From WTXA01 sp964415195 (GTDB taxonomy: Bacteria > Bacillota > TC1), in NCBI GenBank assembly GCA_964415195.1, contig CAYPYD010000008.1, forward strand, positions 1 through 56,412: a stretch of DNA of 56,412 bases. The letters run 5' to 3'. Numbering within the stretch: the stretch's first letter is position 1; every line of letters begins with the position of its first letter. The notes beneath the pieces were generated by a model that was not told where the DNA came from, did not search any database, and saw only the letters and a program-made list of their open reading frames with translations. Position numbers and translations under genes: made by a program. Positions 8,883-17,293 of this stretch are shown here, one piece after another.

Positions 8883-8903
8883 AAAATTTGTTGAGGTGTA
8901 ATT

Positions 8904-10211
8904 ATGAAAAAATTTTCCTTTAAAGGTGGTATCCATATTCATGGAAGTGCTGCAAAAAAAGCGTTAACCACTAATTCACAAATTATCATACCTAAGGAAC
9001 CTGAATACCTTTATCTGCCTCTTAACCAACAACTTGGAAGACCATCCGTCCCTGTTGTTGCAGTTGGTGATGAAGTTAAAGCAGGTCAAATTATAGCAAA
9101 AAAGGATGGCACCTTTTCTGCCAATATACACTCCCCTATAAGTGGGTTTGTTGAGCATATAGATTTCCTAATCAATGAACCTACAGGTCAACTAAGTAAA
9201 TCTATTGTAATTAAAAATAATTTCAGTAATCAAGAAGTTGAATATATTTCAAGAACAACTGATGAGGCTATGAAACTAACATCTAAAAACATAGTTGATA
9301 TTATGGAAGAATCCGGATTAGTTGGACTTGGTGGAGCTACCTTCCCTACTCCTGTAAAATATACAGGAAGTAAAAAATGTGATGCTGTTATCTTGAATGG
9401 TATAGAATGTGAACCCTATAATACTGCTGATTATGCAATTATGAAAAATCATTGTAAAGAAGTTATCAGAGGCCTTAAATATATGTTGTTAGCCAGTGGC
9501 GCTACTAAAGGTTACATATGTATAGAAGATAATAAGATGGATATCTATGAAACATTTAGACAATCACTTAGTGGCAACACTGATATACAAGTTGCATTAT
9601 TTAAAGAAAAATACCCTCAGGGTGCTGAAAAACAATTAGTCAGTGCGCTTCTAAACAAAGAAGTTCCTTATGGTGGCTTACCAATAGATATTGGAGTAAT
9701 TGTAAATAATGTTGGTACTGCTAAAGCACTTTGCGATGCAGTAGAGCTTGGCAAGCCACTAACACACCATTATCTGACTATTACTGGTAATATTAAAAGT
9801 CCTTCTAACTATTATGTCCCAATAGGTATTTTGTTTAAGGATCTTATTGATGAAGAAGATTTTAATAAGAATAATGTATTGCTGGCTGGTGGCTTGATGA
9901 TGGGTAAAACTATGTATACAGAAATGACACCGGTTACTAAAGGTATAAATGCGATAATATTATTAGAGAATTTACCAAAGGTTGGACCTGAGCTACCATG
10001 TGTACGTTGTAGCAGTTGTATCGACAATTGCCCAGCCTTCCTATCTCCTACAAATTTAGCTCAATTAGTAAAGAACAACAAGTTTGACTCACTAGATGAA
10101 TATGGCATAGTTGCTTGTATCGAATGTGGTACCTGTTCTTATGTATGTCCATCACATATACCACTGCTTGATTATATCAGGCATGGCAAACTTGAGTTAA
10201 GGAGGAGATAA
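8904..10211 (+). CDS. rnfC: Ion-translocating ferredoxin:NAD oxidoreductase subunit RnfC
   Basis: RnfC is the peripheral iron-sulfur and FMN subunit, thought to carry the NADH site. The 435 residues show an N-terminal barrel-sandwich segment (GGIHIHG), a glycine-rich flavin/NADH region (GLVGLGGATFPTPVK), a SLBB-like part, and two 4Fe-4S motifs near the C-terminus (CVRCSSCIDNCP and CIECGTCSYVCP). It opens rnfC-D-G-E-A-B, the clostridial order. The C-terminus lacks the long repetitive tail of proteobacterial RnfC. Confidence 0.97.
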   Translation: MKKFSFKGGIHIHGSAAKKALTTNSQIIIPKEPEYLYLPLNQQLGRPSVPVVAVGDEVKAGQIIAKKDGTFSANIHSPISGFVEHIDFLINEPTGQLSKSIVIKNNFSNQEVEYISRTTDEAMKLTSKNIVDIMEESGLVGLGGATFPTPVKYTGSKKCDAVILNGIECEPYNTADYAIMKNHCKEVIRGLKYMLLASGATKGYICIEDNKMDIYETFRQSLSGNTDIQVALFKEKYPQGAEKQLVSALLNKEVPYGGLPIDIGVIVNNVGTAKALCDAVELGKPLTHHYLTITGNIKSPSNYYVPIGILFKDLIDEEDFNKNNVLLAGGLMMGKTMYTEMTPVTKGINAIILLENLPKVGPELPCVRCSSCIDNCPAFLSPTNLAQLVKNNKFDSLDEYGIVACIECGTCSYVCPSHIPLLDYIRHGKLELRRR

Positions 10212-10213
10212 AT

Positions 10214-11251
10214 ATGGAAAACAAAATGAGAAAAGTTACTTGGTCTCCATTTGCTCATAGTGGCAATAGTGTAAATATGGCTATGTTAGATGTTATCATC
10301 TCTTTGATTCCTGTAATATTGGCTAGTGTTCTATTTTTCAGAATGGGAAGTGTTCTAGTACTTTTAACTACGACTGCTGCTGCAGTTTCTTTTGAATATA
10401 TTTCAAGATTAGTAATGAAAAGATATAATTCATGTCAAGATTTAAGTGCGGTTGTTACAGGTTTAATACTTGGACTGACCTTACCCCCTTCTACCCCACT
10501 ACCAATTGCAATTCTAGGATCGTTAATTGCTATAGTAGTAGTTAAACAATTATTTGGAGGAATTGGAAACAATGTGTTTAATCCAGCTGCTGCCGGTAGA
10601 GCCTTTTTGTTAATAGCATTTTCTGTGCCTTTAACTAATTGGGTTAATCCAATGACTTCAACATATGTTGATGCAACTACTAGCGCTACTCCGCTTTCAT
10701 TAGTTAAGACTGTAATGATGAATATAAAAGCTGGTGATATGGAAGTCGCTAGAACAGCATACACCGCTATAGAATCTAATGCCTGGGGTTTAATTAAACT
10801 TTTATTCACCGGTGACGTTGCTGGTTCCCTTGGAGAAACTAGTGCACTAGCTATCATAATTGGTTTAATTTATCTTATAGTAAAAAAACGTATCCATACA
10901 GAAATTGTTGCATCCTATATTGGTTCTGCCTTTGTTGTTGCAGCGATACTAAGTCTGGTTTATGATTTTGGACCTTTATTCCCGCTTATCAGCATCTTGG
11001 CTGGTGGATTGTTATTTGGAGCTGTCTTTATGGCTACAGATTGGGTTACAAGTCCAATGACAAAAAAAGGTAGGATAATTTTCGGTATAGGACTTGGTGT
11101 TCTGACAATCATTATTAGAACATTCAGCAATTTCCCTGAAGGTGTAGTTTTTTCAATATTGATTATGAATATGGTTACTCCTCTAATTGATAGACATACT
11201 GGAAATAGAATTTTTGGAAAGGTTAAGGTGAAGAGCAATGAAAAAAAATAG
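10214..11251 (+). CDS. rnfD: Ion-translocating ferredoxin:NAD oxidoreductase subunit RnfD
   Basis: This 345-residue protein has about ten hydrophobic segments, as expected for the membrane subunit RnfD. The segment DATTSATP contains the likely covalent FMN acceptor Thr159. Other family marks are FNPAAAGRAF and MATDWVTSPMT. It starts two bases after rnfC and overlaps rnfG by 14 bases. Covalent flavinylation would need the ApbE encoded later in this operon. Confidence 0.97.
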   Translation: MENKMRKVTWSPFAHSGNSVNMAMLDVIISLIPVILASVLFFRMGSVLVLLTTTAAAVSFEYISRLVMKRYNSCQDLSAVVTGLILGLTLPPSTPLPIAILGSLIAIVVVKQLFGGIGNNVFNPAAAGRAFLLIAFSVPLTNWVNPMTSTYVDATTSATPLSLVKTVMMNIKAGDMEVARTAYTAIESNAWGLIKLLFTGDVAGSLGETSALAIIIGLIYLIVKKRIHTEIVASYIGSAFVVAAILSLVYDFGPLFPLISILAGGLLFGAVFMATDWVTSPMTKKGRIIFGIGLGVLTIIIRTFSNFPEGVVFSILIMNMVTPLIDRHTGNRIFGKVKVKSNEKK

Positions 11252-11795
11252 TCTTTTAATCACCAGCCTTTTACTGGGTATTATAACCGCATTTCTTGCT
11301 GTATCGGTATTTTTAGTTAATAGTATAACAGTAAATATTATAGCTGAAAGTGAATCCACCAAACTATATTCCTACTATGAATCTATTTTCCCAGAAAGTG
11401 AATATAAAGTTATTTATGATAATCAAAAGGATAATGATAAAAGTTCTAATATAGTCAGTGTAGCAACGGCTACAAAAGATGGTAACATAATAGGTTATCT
11501 ATATCTTGCATCTACAACTGGTTATTCTAGTGATGTAGTAAGCTTGATTGGCATAAATGCAGCTGATTCAAAGATAGTTAAGGTAATCGTAACTAAACAA
11601 AGTGAAACTCCAGGATTGGGTTCTTTATCCACTGCTCCAAAATTCTTGGATCAGTTTTCAGATAAATCTACCGATGAAGAACTAAAAGCCAAGGATAATA
11701 TTACTGCAATAACAGGGGCAACTATTACCTCTACTGCAGTTGTCAATAGTGTTAATGAAGCTCTTAATGATTTTAACACTAACTATAAGAAGTAG
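11238..11795 (+). CDS. rnfG: Ion-translocating ferredoxin:NAD oxidoreductase subunit RnfG
   Basis: This 185-residue protein has one N-terminal membrane anchor (about 6-28) and an external FMN-binding domain. The C-terminal motif TGATITST gives a flavinylation site at Thr162, with the preceding Asp153 matching the acceptor pattern Asp-x5-Thr-Gly-Ala-Thr. RnfG passes electrons within the Rnf complex. It overlaps rnfD and precedes rnfE. Confidence 0.96.
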   Translation: MKKNSLLITSLLLGIITAFLAVSVFLVNSITVNIIAESESTKLYSYYESIFPESEYKVIYDNQKDNDKSSNIVSVATATKDGNIIGYLYLASTTGYSSDVVSLIGINAADSKIVKVIVTKQSETPGLGSLSTAPKFLDQFSDKSTDEELKAKDNITAITGATITSTAVVNSVNEALNDFNTNYKK

Positions 11796-11805
11796 GGAGG
11801 TTAAT

Positions 11806-12414
11806 ATGAAAATTTCAGATATTTTTAAAGATGGTATTTACAGGAAAAATGCTATATTGATAATGCTATTAGGAATGTGTCCTACTTTGGCTGTAACTAC
11901 ATCATTATCTAATGCTATTGGTATGGGTATTTCAGTTATCGTTATTCTTACCTTGTCAAATATTTCAATTTCTATGATGAGAAAAGTTATTCCTGCTTCT
12001 GTAAGAATCCCTGCTTATATTGGTATTATTGCTGCACTGGTGACTGTTATCGAGATGTTGATTCATGCATATGTTCCTGCGCTTTATGTAAGTTTAGGTA
12101 TTTATCTTCCACTAATAGTTGTGAATTGTATTATTTTAGAAAGAGCAGAATCATTTGCAAGTAAGTATAGTGTCTTAAAGTCTGCAATCGATGGAATAGC
12201 TGTAGGAACTGGATTTACACTTGCTATGATTCTTATTGCTTTCTTTAGGGAATTCTTAGGAACAGGTGCAATACTTGGATTCACTATTCTTCCAGCATCA
12301 ACTAATATGTTAGTTATGATTCTACCACCTGGAGCATTTCTTACTTTAGGAATAATTATGGGAGTCATGGGACATTATTCTAATAAAAAGAAGGAGGAAC
12401 TAGAAAATGAATAA
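11806..12414 (+). CDS. rnfE: Ion-translocating ferredoxin:NAD oxidoreductase subunit RnfE
   Basis: RnfE is a six-helix membrane subunit paired with RnfA. I take ATG 11806, preceded by AGGGAGG, giving 202 residues; the open frame upstream is inside rnfG and has no homology. Family features include NAILIMLLGMCPTLAVTTS, LPLIVVNCIILERAES with the conserved cysteine, and a C-terminal GIIMGVMGHY. Homologues form, with RnfA, the core that holds an intramembrane iron-sulfur cluster. Confidence 0.96.
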   Translation: MKISDIFKDGIYRKNAILIMLLGMCPTLAVTTSLSNAIGMGISVIVILTLSNISISMMRKVIPASVRIPAYIGIIAALVTVIEMLIHAYVPALYVSLGIYLPLIVVNCIILERAESFASKYSVLKSAIDGIAVGTGFTLAMILIAFFREFLGTGAILGFTILPASTNMLVMILPPGAFLTLGIIMGVMGHYSNKKKEELENE

Positions 12415-12991
12415 TTTATCGTTATACTTCGGATTAATATTCTCTGGTATCTTAATCAAAAATGTTCTTTTATCACAATTTCTAGGTATTTGTTCATTTT
12501 TGGGAGTTTCCAAAAAAACTTCTAGTGCCGTTGGCATGGGTATGGCTGTTACTGTTGTGCTTGTTGTAGCAACAATGGCATCTTATGCATTCTACTATCT
12601 AGTTCAAGTTCCCTTTCATCTAGAGTATTTAAGGACTATTTCTTTCATAATTATTATCGCAGCTATCGTTCAGTTGATTGAAGTTGTAATGAAAAAATAT
12701 ATGAGAGGTCTATATGAATCTTTAGGAGTTTATCTACCCCTTATAACTACAAATTGTGCAGTTTTAGGTATTGCTCTTATCAATATCAATAATGGATATG
12801 ATTTTATCGGATCAAATCTTTATGCACTAGGTAGTGGTCTAGGTTATATGTTGGTTATTGTCTTATTCTCAGCAATAAGAGAAAAGCTTGAATTATTAGA
12901 TATACCAAAAGCATTTAAAGGATTGCCAATATCACTAATTACTGCAGCCTTTATGTCATTGGCATTCATTGGTTTTGGAGGTATACTATAA
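12407..12991 (+). CDS. rnfA: Ion-translocating ferredoxin:NAD oxidoreductase subunit RnfA
   Basis: This 194-residue membrane protein is homologous to RnfE. It shows NVLLSQFLGICSFLGVS near residue 20 and LPLITTNCAVLG near residue 110, with cysteines placed like those of RnfE. It overlaps rnfE by 8 bases and shares one base with rnfB (TAATG), so the operon is translationally coupled. Confidence 0.96.
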   Translation: MNNLSLYFGLIFSGILIKNVLLSQFLGICSFLGVSKKTSSAVGMGMAVTVVLVVATMASYAFYYLVQVPFHLEYLRTISFIIIIAAIVQLIEVVMKKYMRGLYESLGVYLPLITTNCAVLGIALININNGYDFIGSNLYALGSGLGYMLVIVLFSAIREKLELLDIPKAFKGLPISLITAAFMSLAFIGFGGIL

Positions 12992-13848
12992 TGCTAGAAA
13001 CTCTTGTAATTTTTTTAGTTCTAGGACTATTCCTTGGTGGAATACTTGCCTATGCAAGTGTAAAATTCCACGTTGAAACTGATCCGAAACTTGAAGAGAT
13101 AATTGAAGCACTTCCTGGTGCTAACTGTGGGGCCTGTGGTTTCCCAGGATGTTCAGGTTGTGGAACTGCAATTTTCGAAGGTAAAGCACCTGTAAATAGC
13201 TGCCCTGTCGGCGGAGCACCAACAGCTGCTGTAATATCTGGTATTTTAGGTCTAGAAGCCAATATTGACAATAAACCATTGATGGCCAGAGTTAAATGTA
13301 ACGGGGCCGATAATGCTAAGGCCATATATGAATACAGTGGAGCCAAATCCTGCTTGTTAGCCAAGAATTCATTTAGTGGAATGAAACTGTGTGACTTTGG
13401 TTGTTTTGGACTTGGAACATGTGCTGTTAGTTGTCCATTTGGTGCTATTGAAATGGTAAATGGACTTCCGAAGGTAAATGCTAAGAAATGTACTGCATGT
13501 GGAATCTGTGTTAAAGCATGCCCTCAATTCTTGATGGAATTAATACCTCAAGACCAAAAAGTACTTGTAAATTGCGTAAATACTGATAAAGCAAAAAATG
13601 CAATGACTGCATGTAAAGTTGCCTGTATTAAGTGTAAAAAATGTGAAAAAGCATGTAATTTTGATGCTATCCATGTTGGTGGTGTAGCTGTAATTGATTA
13701 CTCAAAATGTACAAATTGCAGAGCATGTGCAGAAGTCTGTCCAACTCATGCGATTCTAGTTTATGAAAAGAACAACATCGTTAAAGTTATTGCCAATGAT
13801 GAAGAAACATCAAATTGTTCAGGATGTAGTGCTAATTGTGAACGTTAA
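12991..13848 (+). CDS. rnfB: Ion-translocating ferredoxin:NAD oxidoreductase subunit RnfB
   Basis: RnfB receives electrons from reduced ferredoxin. The 285 residues comprise an N-terminal membrane helix (about 3-25), a four-cysteine domain (ANCGACGFPGCSGC with a later CPVGG), and a multi-cluster region with several CxxCxxCxxxCP motifs (for example CTACGICVKACP, CIKCKKCEKAC and CTNCRACAEVCP). A short Cys-rich end (SNCSGCSANC) follows. It is the last canonical rnf gene; apbE begins inside its 3' end. Confidence 0.97.
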   Translation: MLETLVIFLVLGLFLGGILAYASVKFHVETDPKLEEIIEALPGANCGACGFPGCSGCGTAIFEGKAPVNSCPVGGAPTAAVISGILGLEANIDNKPLMARVKCNGADNAKAIYEYSGAKSCLLAKNSFSGMKLCDFGCFGLGTCAVSCPFGAIEMVNGLPKVNAKKCTACGICVKACPQFLMELIPQDQKVLVNCVNTDKAKNAMTACKVACIKCKKCEKACNFDAIHVGGVAVIDYSKCTNCRACAEVCPTHAILVYEKNNIVKVIANDEETSNCSGCSANCER

Positions 13849-14872
13849 AAAATTAGCTTTTATCATATTCATACCATTAATTGTCATTACCTTGATATTT
13901 TTCTATATGAATCAAAATATTATTGTTTCCAAAACACAATTTTTGATGAATACTACAATTGAAATAAAATTATATGGTAAGAATACAGATAAACAAAAAT
14001 TGGAAAAAGTAATTAATAATACTTTTGATGTTATAAAGGAAGTAGAAGATAATTCTACTTCCTATAATGAATATGAAGGTAATGCTGCGTCTTTAAATAA
14101 GAATAGAGGCGCTTATTATCAGGTTAATCAAGATTTGATTGATCAACTGACTGTAAGTATACCCTTTTATGATTTAACAGCTGGAGAGTTCAATATAAGC
14201 CTATTTAGGACAATTAATCTATGGAGAGACAGTGTCGCAACCAAAACACTCCCAACAAAAGAACAGACTTTAAATTCATTGGGCTCTTCTACTCCTAATG
14301 ATATATTTATTGATGTTTTCAATAGTAGAGTGATATTACCTACTGATATGGAACTTGATTTAGGTGCTGTTAGTAAAGGTTATAGCCTTGATAAAGCAGT
14401 TAAGTTCTTGAAACAATCAGGCATAAAAAAAGCTTTAATTAATGCTGGGGGTAATATTTTAGCTTTAGGAAAACCTGATGATAGAGATTATTATACTATA
14501 GCAGTACAAGACCCTCATAATATAAATAGAATTATTGGAACTGTCAAATTAAATGATGGACAAGTTATAGCAACTTCAGGTAGTTATAATCGATATTATG
14601 AAATTAATGGTAAAAAGTATTCACACATATTATCTGGGAAAACTGGATATCCTACAGATTTATACAAATCTGTTACTGTTCTGACTAATAAGGGGATTAT
14701 TAGTGATATATTATCAACCTCTCTTTTTCTTTTATCAATAGAAGATGGAGAGAAATTAATCAGTAAATTAAATTATCCTGTGGAAGTCCTGTATGTAACT
14801 AATGATGATAAAATCATTAAAACGGAGGGTTTTGAAATTGAATTTTCCCAAGATAACCAATATAAAAATTAA
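13838..14872 (+). CDS. apbE: FAD:protein FMN transferase (ApbE family)
   Basis: ApbE attaches FMN to a Thr in exported or membrane flavoproteins; here RnfG and RnfD are obvious substrates. After GTG 13838, which overlaps rnfB by 11 bases, comes one hydrophobic anchor (about residues 4-24) and a catalytic domain with DLGAVSKGYSLDKAV, ALINAGGNILALG, a YSHILSGKTGYP segment, and SDILSTSLFLL, whose Asp and Thr match the family's metal-binding Asp-x3-Thr. The usual DPxTG is SGKTG here. No lipobox is visible. The start is uncertain: GTG 13829 is also possible. Confidence 0.9.
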   Translation: MNVKKLAFIIFIPLIVITLIFFYMNQNIIVSKTQFLMNTTIEIKLYGKNTDKQKLEKVINNTFDVIKEVEDNSTSYNEYEGNAASLNKNRGAYYQVNQDLIDQLTVSIPFYDLTAGEFNISLFRTINLWRDSVATKTLPTKEQTLNSLGSSTPNDIFIDVFNSRVILPTDMELDLGAVSKGYSLDKAVKFLKQSGIKKALINAGGNILALGKPDDRDYYTIAVQDPHNINRIIGTVKLNDGQVIATSGSYNRYYEINGKKYSHILSGKTGYPTDLYKSVTVLTNKGIISDILSTSLFLLSIEDGEKLISKLNYPVEVLYVTNDDKIIKTEGFEIEFSQDNQYKN

Positions 14873-15230
14873 TAGAAAAGAATTAATTATCATTCTTGTT
14901 CTCTTATCAATTGCCTTTTTAGGCTTTTTGTCTATTAGAATCAGTAGTCAAGGGACAAGGGTTGAAATTAAAATAGCCCAAAAACTTTATGGTACTTATG
15001 ATTTAAGTATTGACAGGGAAATATTAGTTTCTGATGAGGATGGACATAATATACTAATTTGTAAGATTAATGATGGTTCTATACAAGTTATAGCAAGTGA
15101 ATGCCCAGACAAGATTTGTATTGATGAAGGTGTAATAAAACTTTCAGGTCAAACAATTGTGTGTTTGCCTAACAAGGTTGTTATAAGTATTATAGGTAAT
15201 GAAGAAACTATTGACGGGGTATTGAAATGA
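14838..15230 (+). CDS. Membrane-anchored NusG domain II protein
   Basis: This is a 130-residue protein if translation starts at TTG 14838, eight bases after GGAGGG; the frame extends upstream without a ribosome binding site. It has one N-terminal membrane segment (about 14-32) followed by an extracytoplasmic domain with the cysteine-containing ASECPDKICIDEG motif and a later IVCLPNKVVISI, as in the stand-alone NusG domain II family. The family often lies beside apbE and Rnf genes; its function is not established. The three cysteines, one a CxxxxC pair, could be redox-active or bind metal (inference). It overlaps apbE by 35 bases. Confidence 0.8.
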   Translation: MNFPKITNIKINRKELIIILVLLSIAFLGFLSIRISSQGTRVEIKIAQKLYGTYDLSIDREILVSDEDGHNILICKINDGSIQVIASECPDKICIDEGVIKLSGQTIVCLPNKVVISIIGNEETIDGVLK

Positions 15231-15724
15231 TTAAGAGTAAATATATTGTTATGTTAAGTGCTTTTCTAGCATTATCATTAATATTTGGTTATATTGAAAT
15301 GTTATTACCTTCTTTTCTTCCAAATCCAGCTTTTAAAATAGGATTTAGTCAAATCCCCATTTTATTGTCTTTTTACTTAATGGATTTAAAGTCTGCAGCT
15401 TTTGTATCTTCTGGCAAAGTTTTAATAATGAGTCTTCTCTTTGGTTACTTTCTAAACTACTTATTCTTTGTGAATATTACTGGAGCAATTTTCTCCATTA
15501 TTTTTATTTGGATATCTAAGCAATTAAAATTTAGCATTCCTATGACTAGTCTTTCATCATCTTTGGGACATAATTTAGGTCAATTTCTAATTATTGGTTA
15601 TACCCTGGGTTGGAGTGTCGCTTTATTTTATTTGCCCCTGATAATTGTATTTTCAGTTATTTTCGGTTTGATTATAGGTTTCATAACAAAAGAACTTTTA
15701 ATAAAAATAGAGAAAAGGTTTTAA
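15227..15724 (+). CDS. Gx transporter family membrane protein (heptaprenyl diphosphate synthase component I-like)
   Basis: This 165-residue hydrophobic protein has about five to six membrane segments. It resembles the Gx/Hpre_diP_synt_I family, an ECF S-component-like group whose members are sometimes mislabelled as heptaprenyl diphosphate synthase component I. The N-terminal stretch (GYIEMLLPSFLPNPAFKIGFSQIP) and the LSSSLGHNLGQ segment fit this family. The substrate is unknown. It overlaps the previous gene by four bases (ATGA), ending the rnf-apbE operon before a bidirectional terminator. Confidence 0.8.
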   Translation: MIKSKYIVMLSAFLALSLIFGYIEMLLPSFLPNPAFKIGFSQIPILLSFYLMDLKSAAFVSSGKVLIMSLLFGYFLNYLFFVNITGAIFSIIFIWISKQLKFSIPMTSLSSSLGHNLGQFLIIGYTLGWSVALFYLPLIIVFSVIFGLIIGFITKELLIKIEKRF

Positions 15725-15740
15725 CCTTTTCTCTATTTTT
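15703..15740. terminator. Bidirectional terminator between the rnf operon and the VanY-type gene
   Basis: An 18-bp A/T-flanked inverted repeat with a two-base centre (core AGAGAAAAGGTT and AACCTTTTCTCT) overlaps the stop codon at 15722-15724. U-tracts are present in both directions, so it can end the plus-strand rnf operon and the convergent minus-strand gene. Confidence 0.85.
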
Positions 15741-15751
15741 ATTATTAGCAT

Positions 15752-17125
15752 CTATTTTACTTTCATAGTTAGTATTATATTTTCTCCATTATCAGAAGAT
15801 ACTCCGATTCCATTACTTGTATTAAACTCAAGTTTTTCCGGTTTTAATAAATCAGATAAAAGCCAAATAATGTAATCCTCATTTTTTTCATCTTTGAAGT
15901 ATTTAACTTTTTCTTCTCTAAGTAATTTAATATATGTATCAAACACTATTCCTTCTTTATGAAGAATTTCACTGTGAGGGACTCCAATATATCTGAAATG
16001 CCAAGGTTCAAAAATTATGTTTGTTATTGTGGTTTGTTCTTTGGTATATCTTAAAACAAAACCATATTTATAACTATTTTCAGATAGCCACTTACCGGGC
16101 ACCGTATTCTTGAATTCTTCTGTTAAGACAACTCCCGGAATAGCAAAGTCTACTGCAAGTCCCAATTGATGTTCGCTAGAACCTGGTATTGCTACTATAG
16201 TACTAGCATCAGCTTTTGCTTGTTCCTCAGTCTTACCAGCACTCATATTTTCCGATACCTTTTCATTGAAAAGCTGTGTTTGCACATCAAAGGTTCTAAA
16301 ACCACTAGACATTGCATAACCAACCTTGTTTTCATTATACATTTTAGCCAAGGCTTGAGCAGCTTCATCACGAAGATATGTATTGGTCCCATAGGCAGTA
16401 ATTGATTTTAATGTATTCATGTTAACTAAGTCAGTTGGTTCATATTTTTGTGTTAATAGATTTTCTTTATTTACTAATCTCAGATATCCATCATAATCTT
16501 CAATGTTTTGATATTCCCCTTGTGGTAAATCATTAGATAATGTGAATGCTATTTCTCCATCTTTAAAATTAAATCTCTTTGGTAATAATTCTTCTGCTAA
16601 TTCACCTGGTATTAAAACTAAATCCTTATAAGTTACAACTGGTGCATTGAATTTATGGGTCTTACCATCAATTTTAACTTTTCTTGATCCTTCTTTGAGG
16701 ATAATTTTCTTGTTATCTGAAAATACAATTGTGGTTTCATCTTCACCAATTAATGTAATTTCTCCTTTACCCATGGTTAATAGAACTTCTAATGGTATTA
16801 ATTTCCCTTTATAACTATCTGTTTCTATCTTCATTTTCATTACTTTTGAATCTAGATTTATTGCACTTACTTTAAATTTATTTGGATAGTTGGCGGGAAA
16901 TTCAAATATGAATATCATATAAAATATTAACATTATTCCAAAAGCGATGGCTACTTTAGTAACCATACTACTAAAAGGTGATTTTGAATATATTTTTTTA
17001 TTTCTTCCTTTAGGTTGTATTTTTCTTAATGAACGATTTTTTTGACTTTTATTCAGACTGCTATTCTTGTTTCTGTTTAACTTTTTTCTAGAAAGTCCTG
17101 AAGTTCTCCTAGCTGTATTTGTCAT
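15752..17125 (-). CDS. Membrane-anchored D-alanyl-D-alanine carboxypeptidase, VanY/M15B family
   Basis: The 457-residue protein has a very basic cytoplasmic tail (residues 1-50), a membrane helix (about 56-74), a middle region that resembles the copper-amine-oxidase-like N-domain found in many clostridial surface proteins (about 80-205), and an M15B peptidase domain. Zinc ligands are His319 and Asp326 (SSEHQLGLAVDF) and His376, with catalytic Glu373 (EPWHFRY). Such enzymes trim the terminal D-Ala of peptidoglycan stems. It has its own promoter and a leader of about 128 bases with a terminator-like hairpin. There is no VanRS or VanHAX context, so a resistance role is unlikely. Confidence 0.85.
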   Translation of the reverse strand: MTNTARRTSGLSRKKLNRNKNSSLNKSQKNRSLRKIQPKGRNKKIYSKSPFSSMVTKVAIAFGIMLIFYMIFIFEFPANYPNKFKVSAINLDSKVMKMKIETDSYKGKLIPLEVLLTMGKGEITLIGEDETTIVFSDNKKIILKEGSRKVKIDGKTHKFNAPVVTYKDLVLIPGELAEELLPKRFNFKDGEIAFTLSNDLPQGEYQNIEDYDGYLRLVNKENLLTQKYEPTDLVNMNTLKSITAYGTNTYLRDEAAQALAKMYNENKVGYAMSSGFRTFDVQTQLFNEKVSENMSAGKTEEQAKADASTIVAIPGSSEHQLGLAVDFAIPGVVLTEEFKNTVPGKWLSENSYKYGFVLRYTKEQTTITNIIFEPWHFRYIGVPHSEILHKEGIVFDTYIKLLREEKVKYFKDEKNEDYIIWLLSDLLKPEKLEFNTSNGIGVSSDNGENIILTMKVK

Positions 17126-17151
17126 TTTTCCTCCGAACTAAATTTAATATT

Positions 17152-17180
17152 AAAAAGATGACTTATTCAGTCATCTTTTT
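17152..17180 (-). terminator. Hairpin after guaA and inside the leader of the carboxypeptidase gene
   Basis: A 12-bp stem (AAAAAGATGACT with AGTCATCTTTTT, loop TATTC) has a minus-strand T-tract. It is the likely guaA terminator. A promoter between guaA and the hairpin places it also in the carboxypeptidase leader, where it may attenuate. Confidence 0.7.
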
Positions 17181-17260
17181 ATATAATATACATTCCTAGG
17201 TAATGTTAAATTAATAATTTCCTAGAAACATAGGGGGGCGATATTACTTTTTATGCTTCA

Positions 17261-17289
17261 AGTATATCACTTATATAAATATGAAACAA
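17261..17289 (-). promoter_or_regulatory. Promoter of the VanY-type carboxypeptidase gene
   Basis: TTGTTT, a 17-base spacer and TATACT read on the minus strand, starting a few bases after the guaA stop. The predicted start near 17254 gives a leader of about 128 bases. Confidence 0.5.
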
Positions 17290-17293
17290 GTAC

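Noticed and set aside
15752..17125. Vancomycin resistance VanY
   Set aside because: The M15B domain is shared with housekeeping carboxypeptidases, and no vanRS, vanH, vanA or vanX genes are near.
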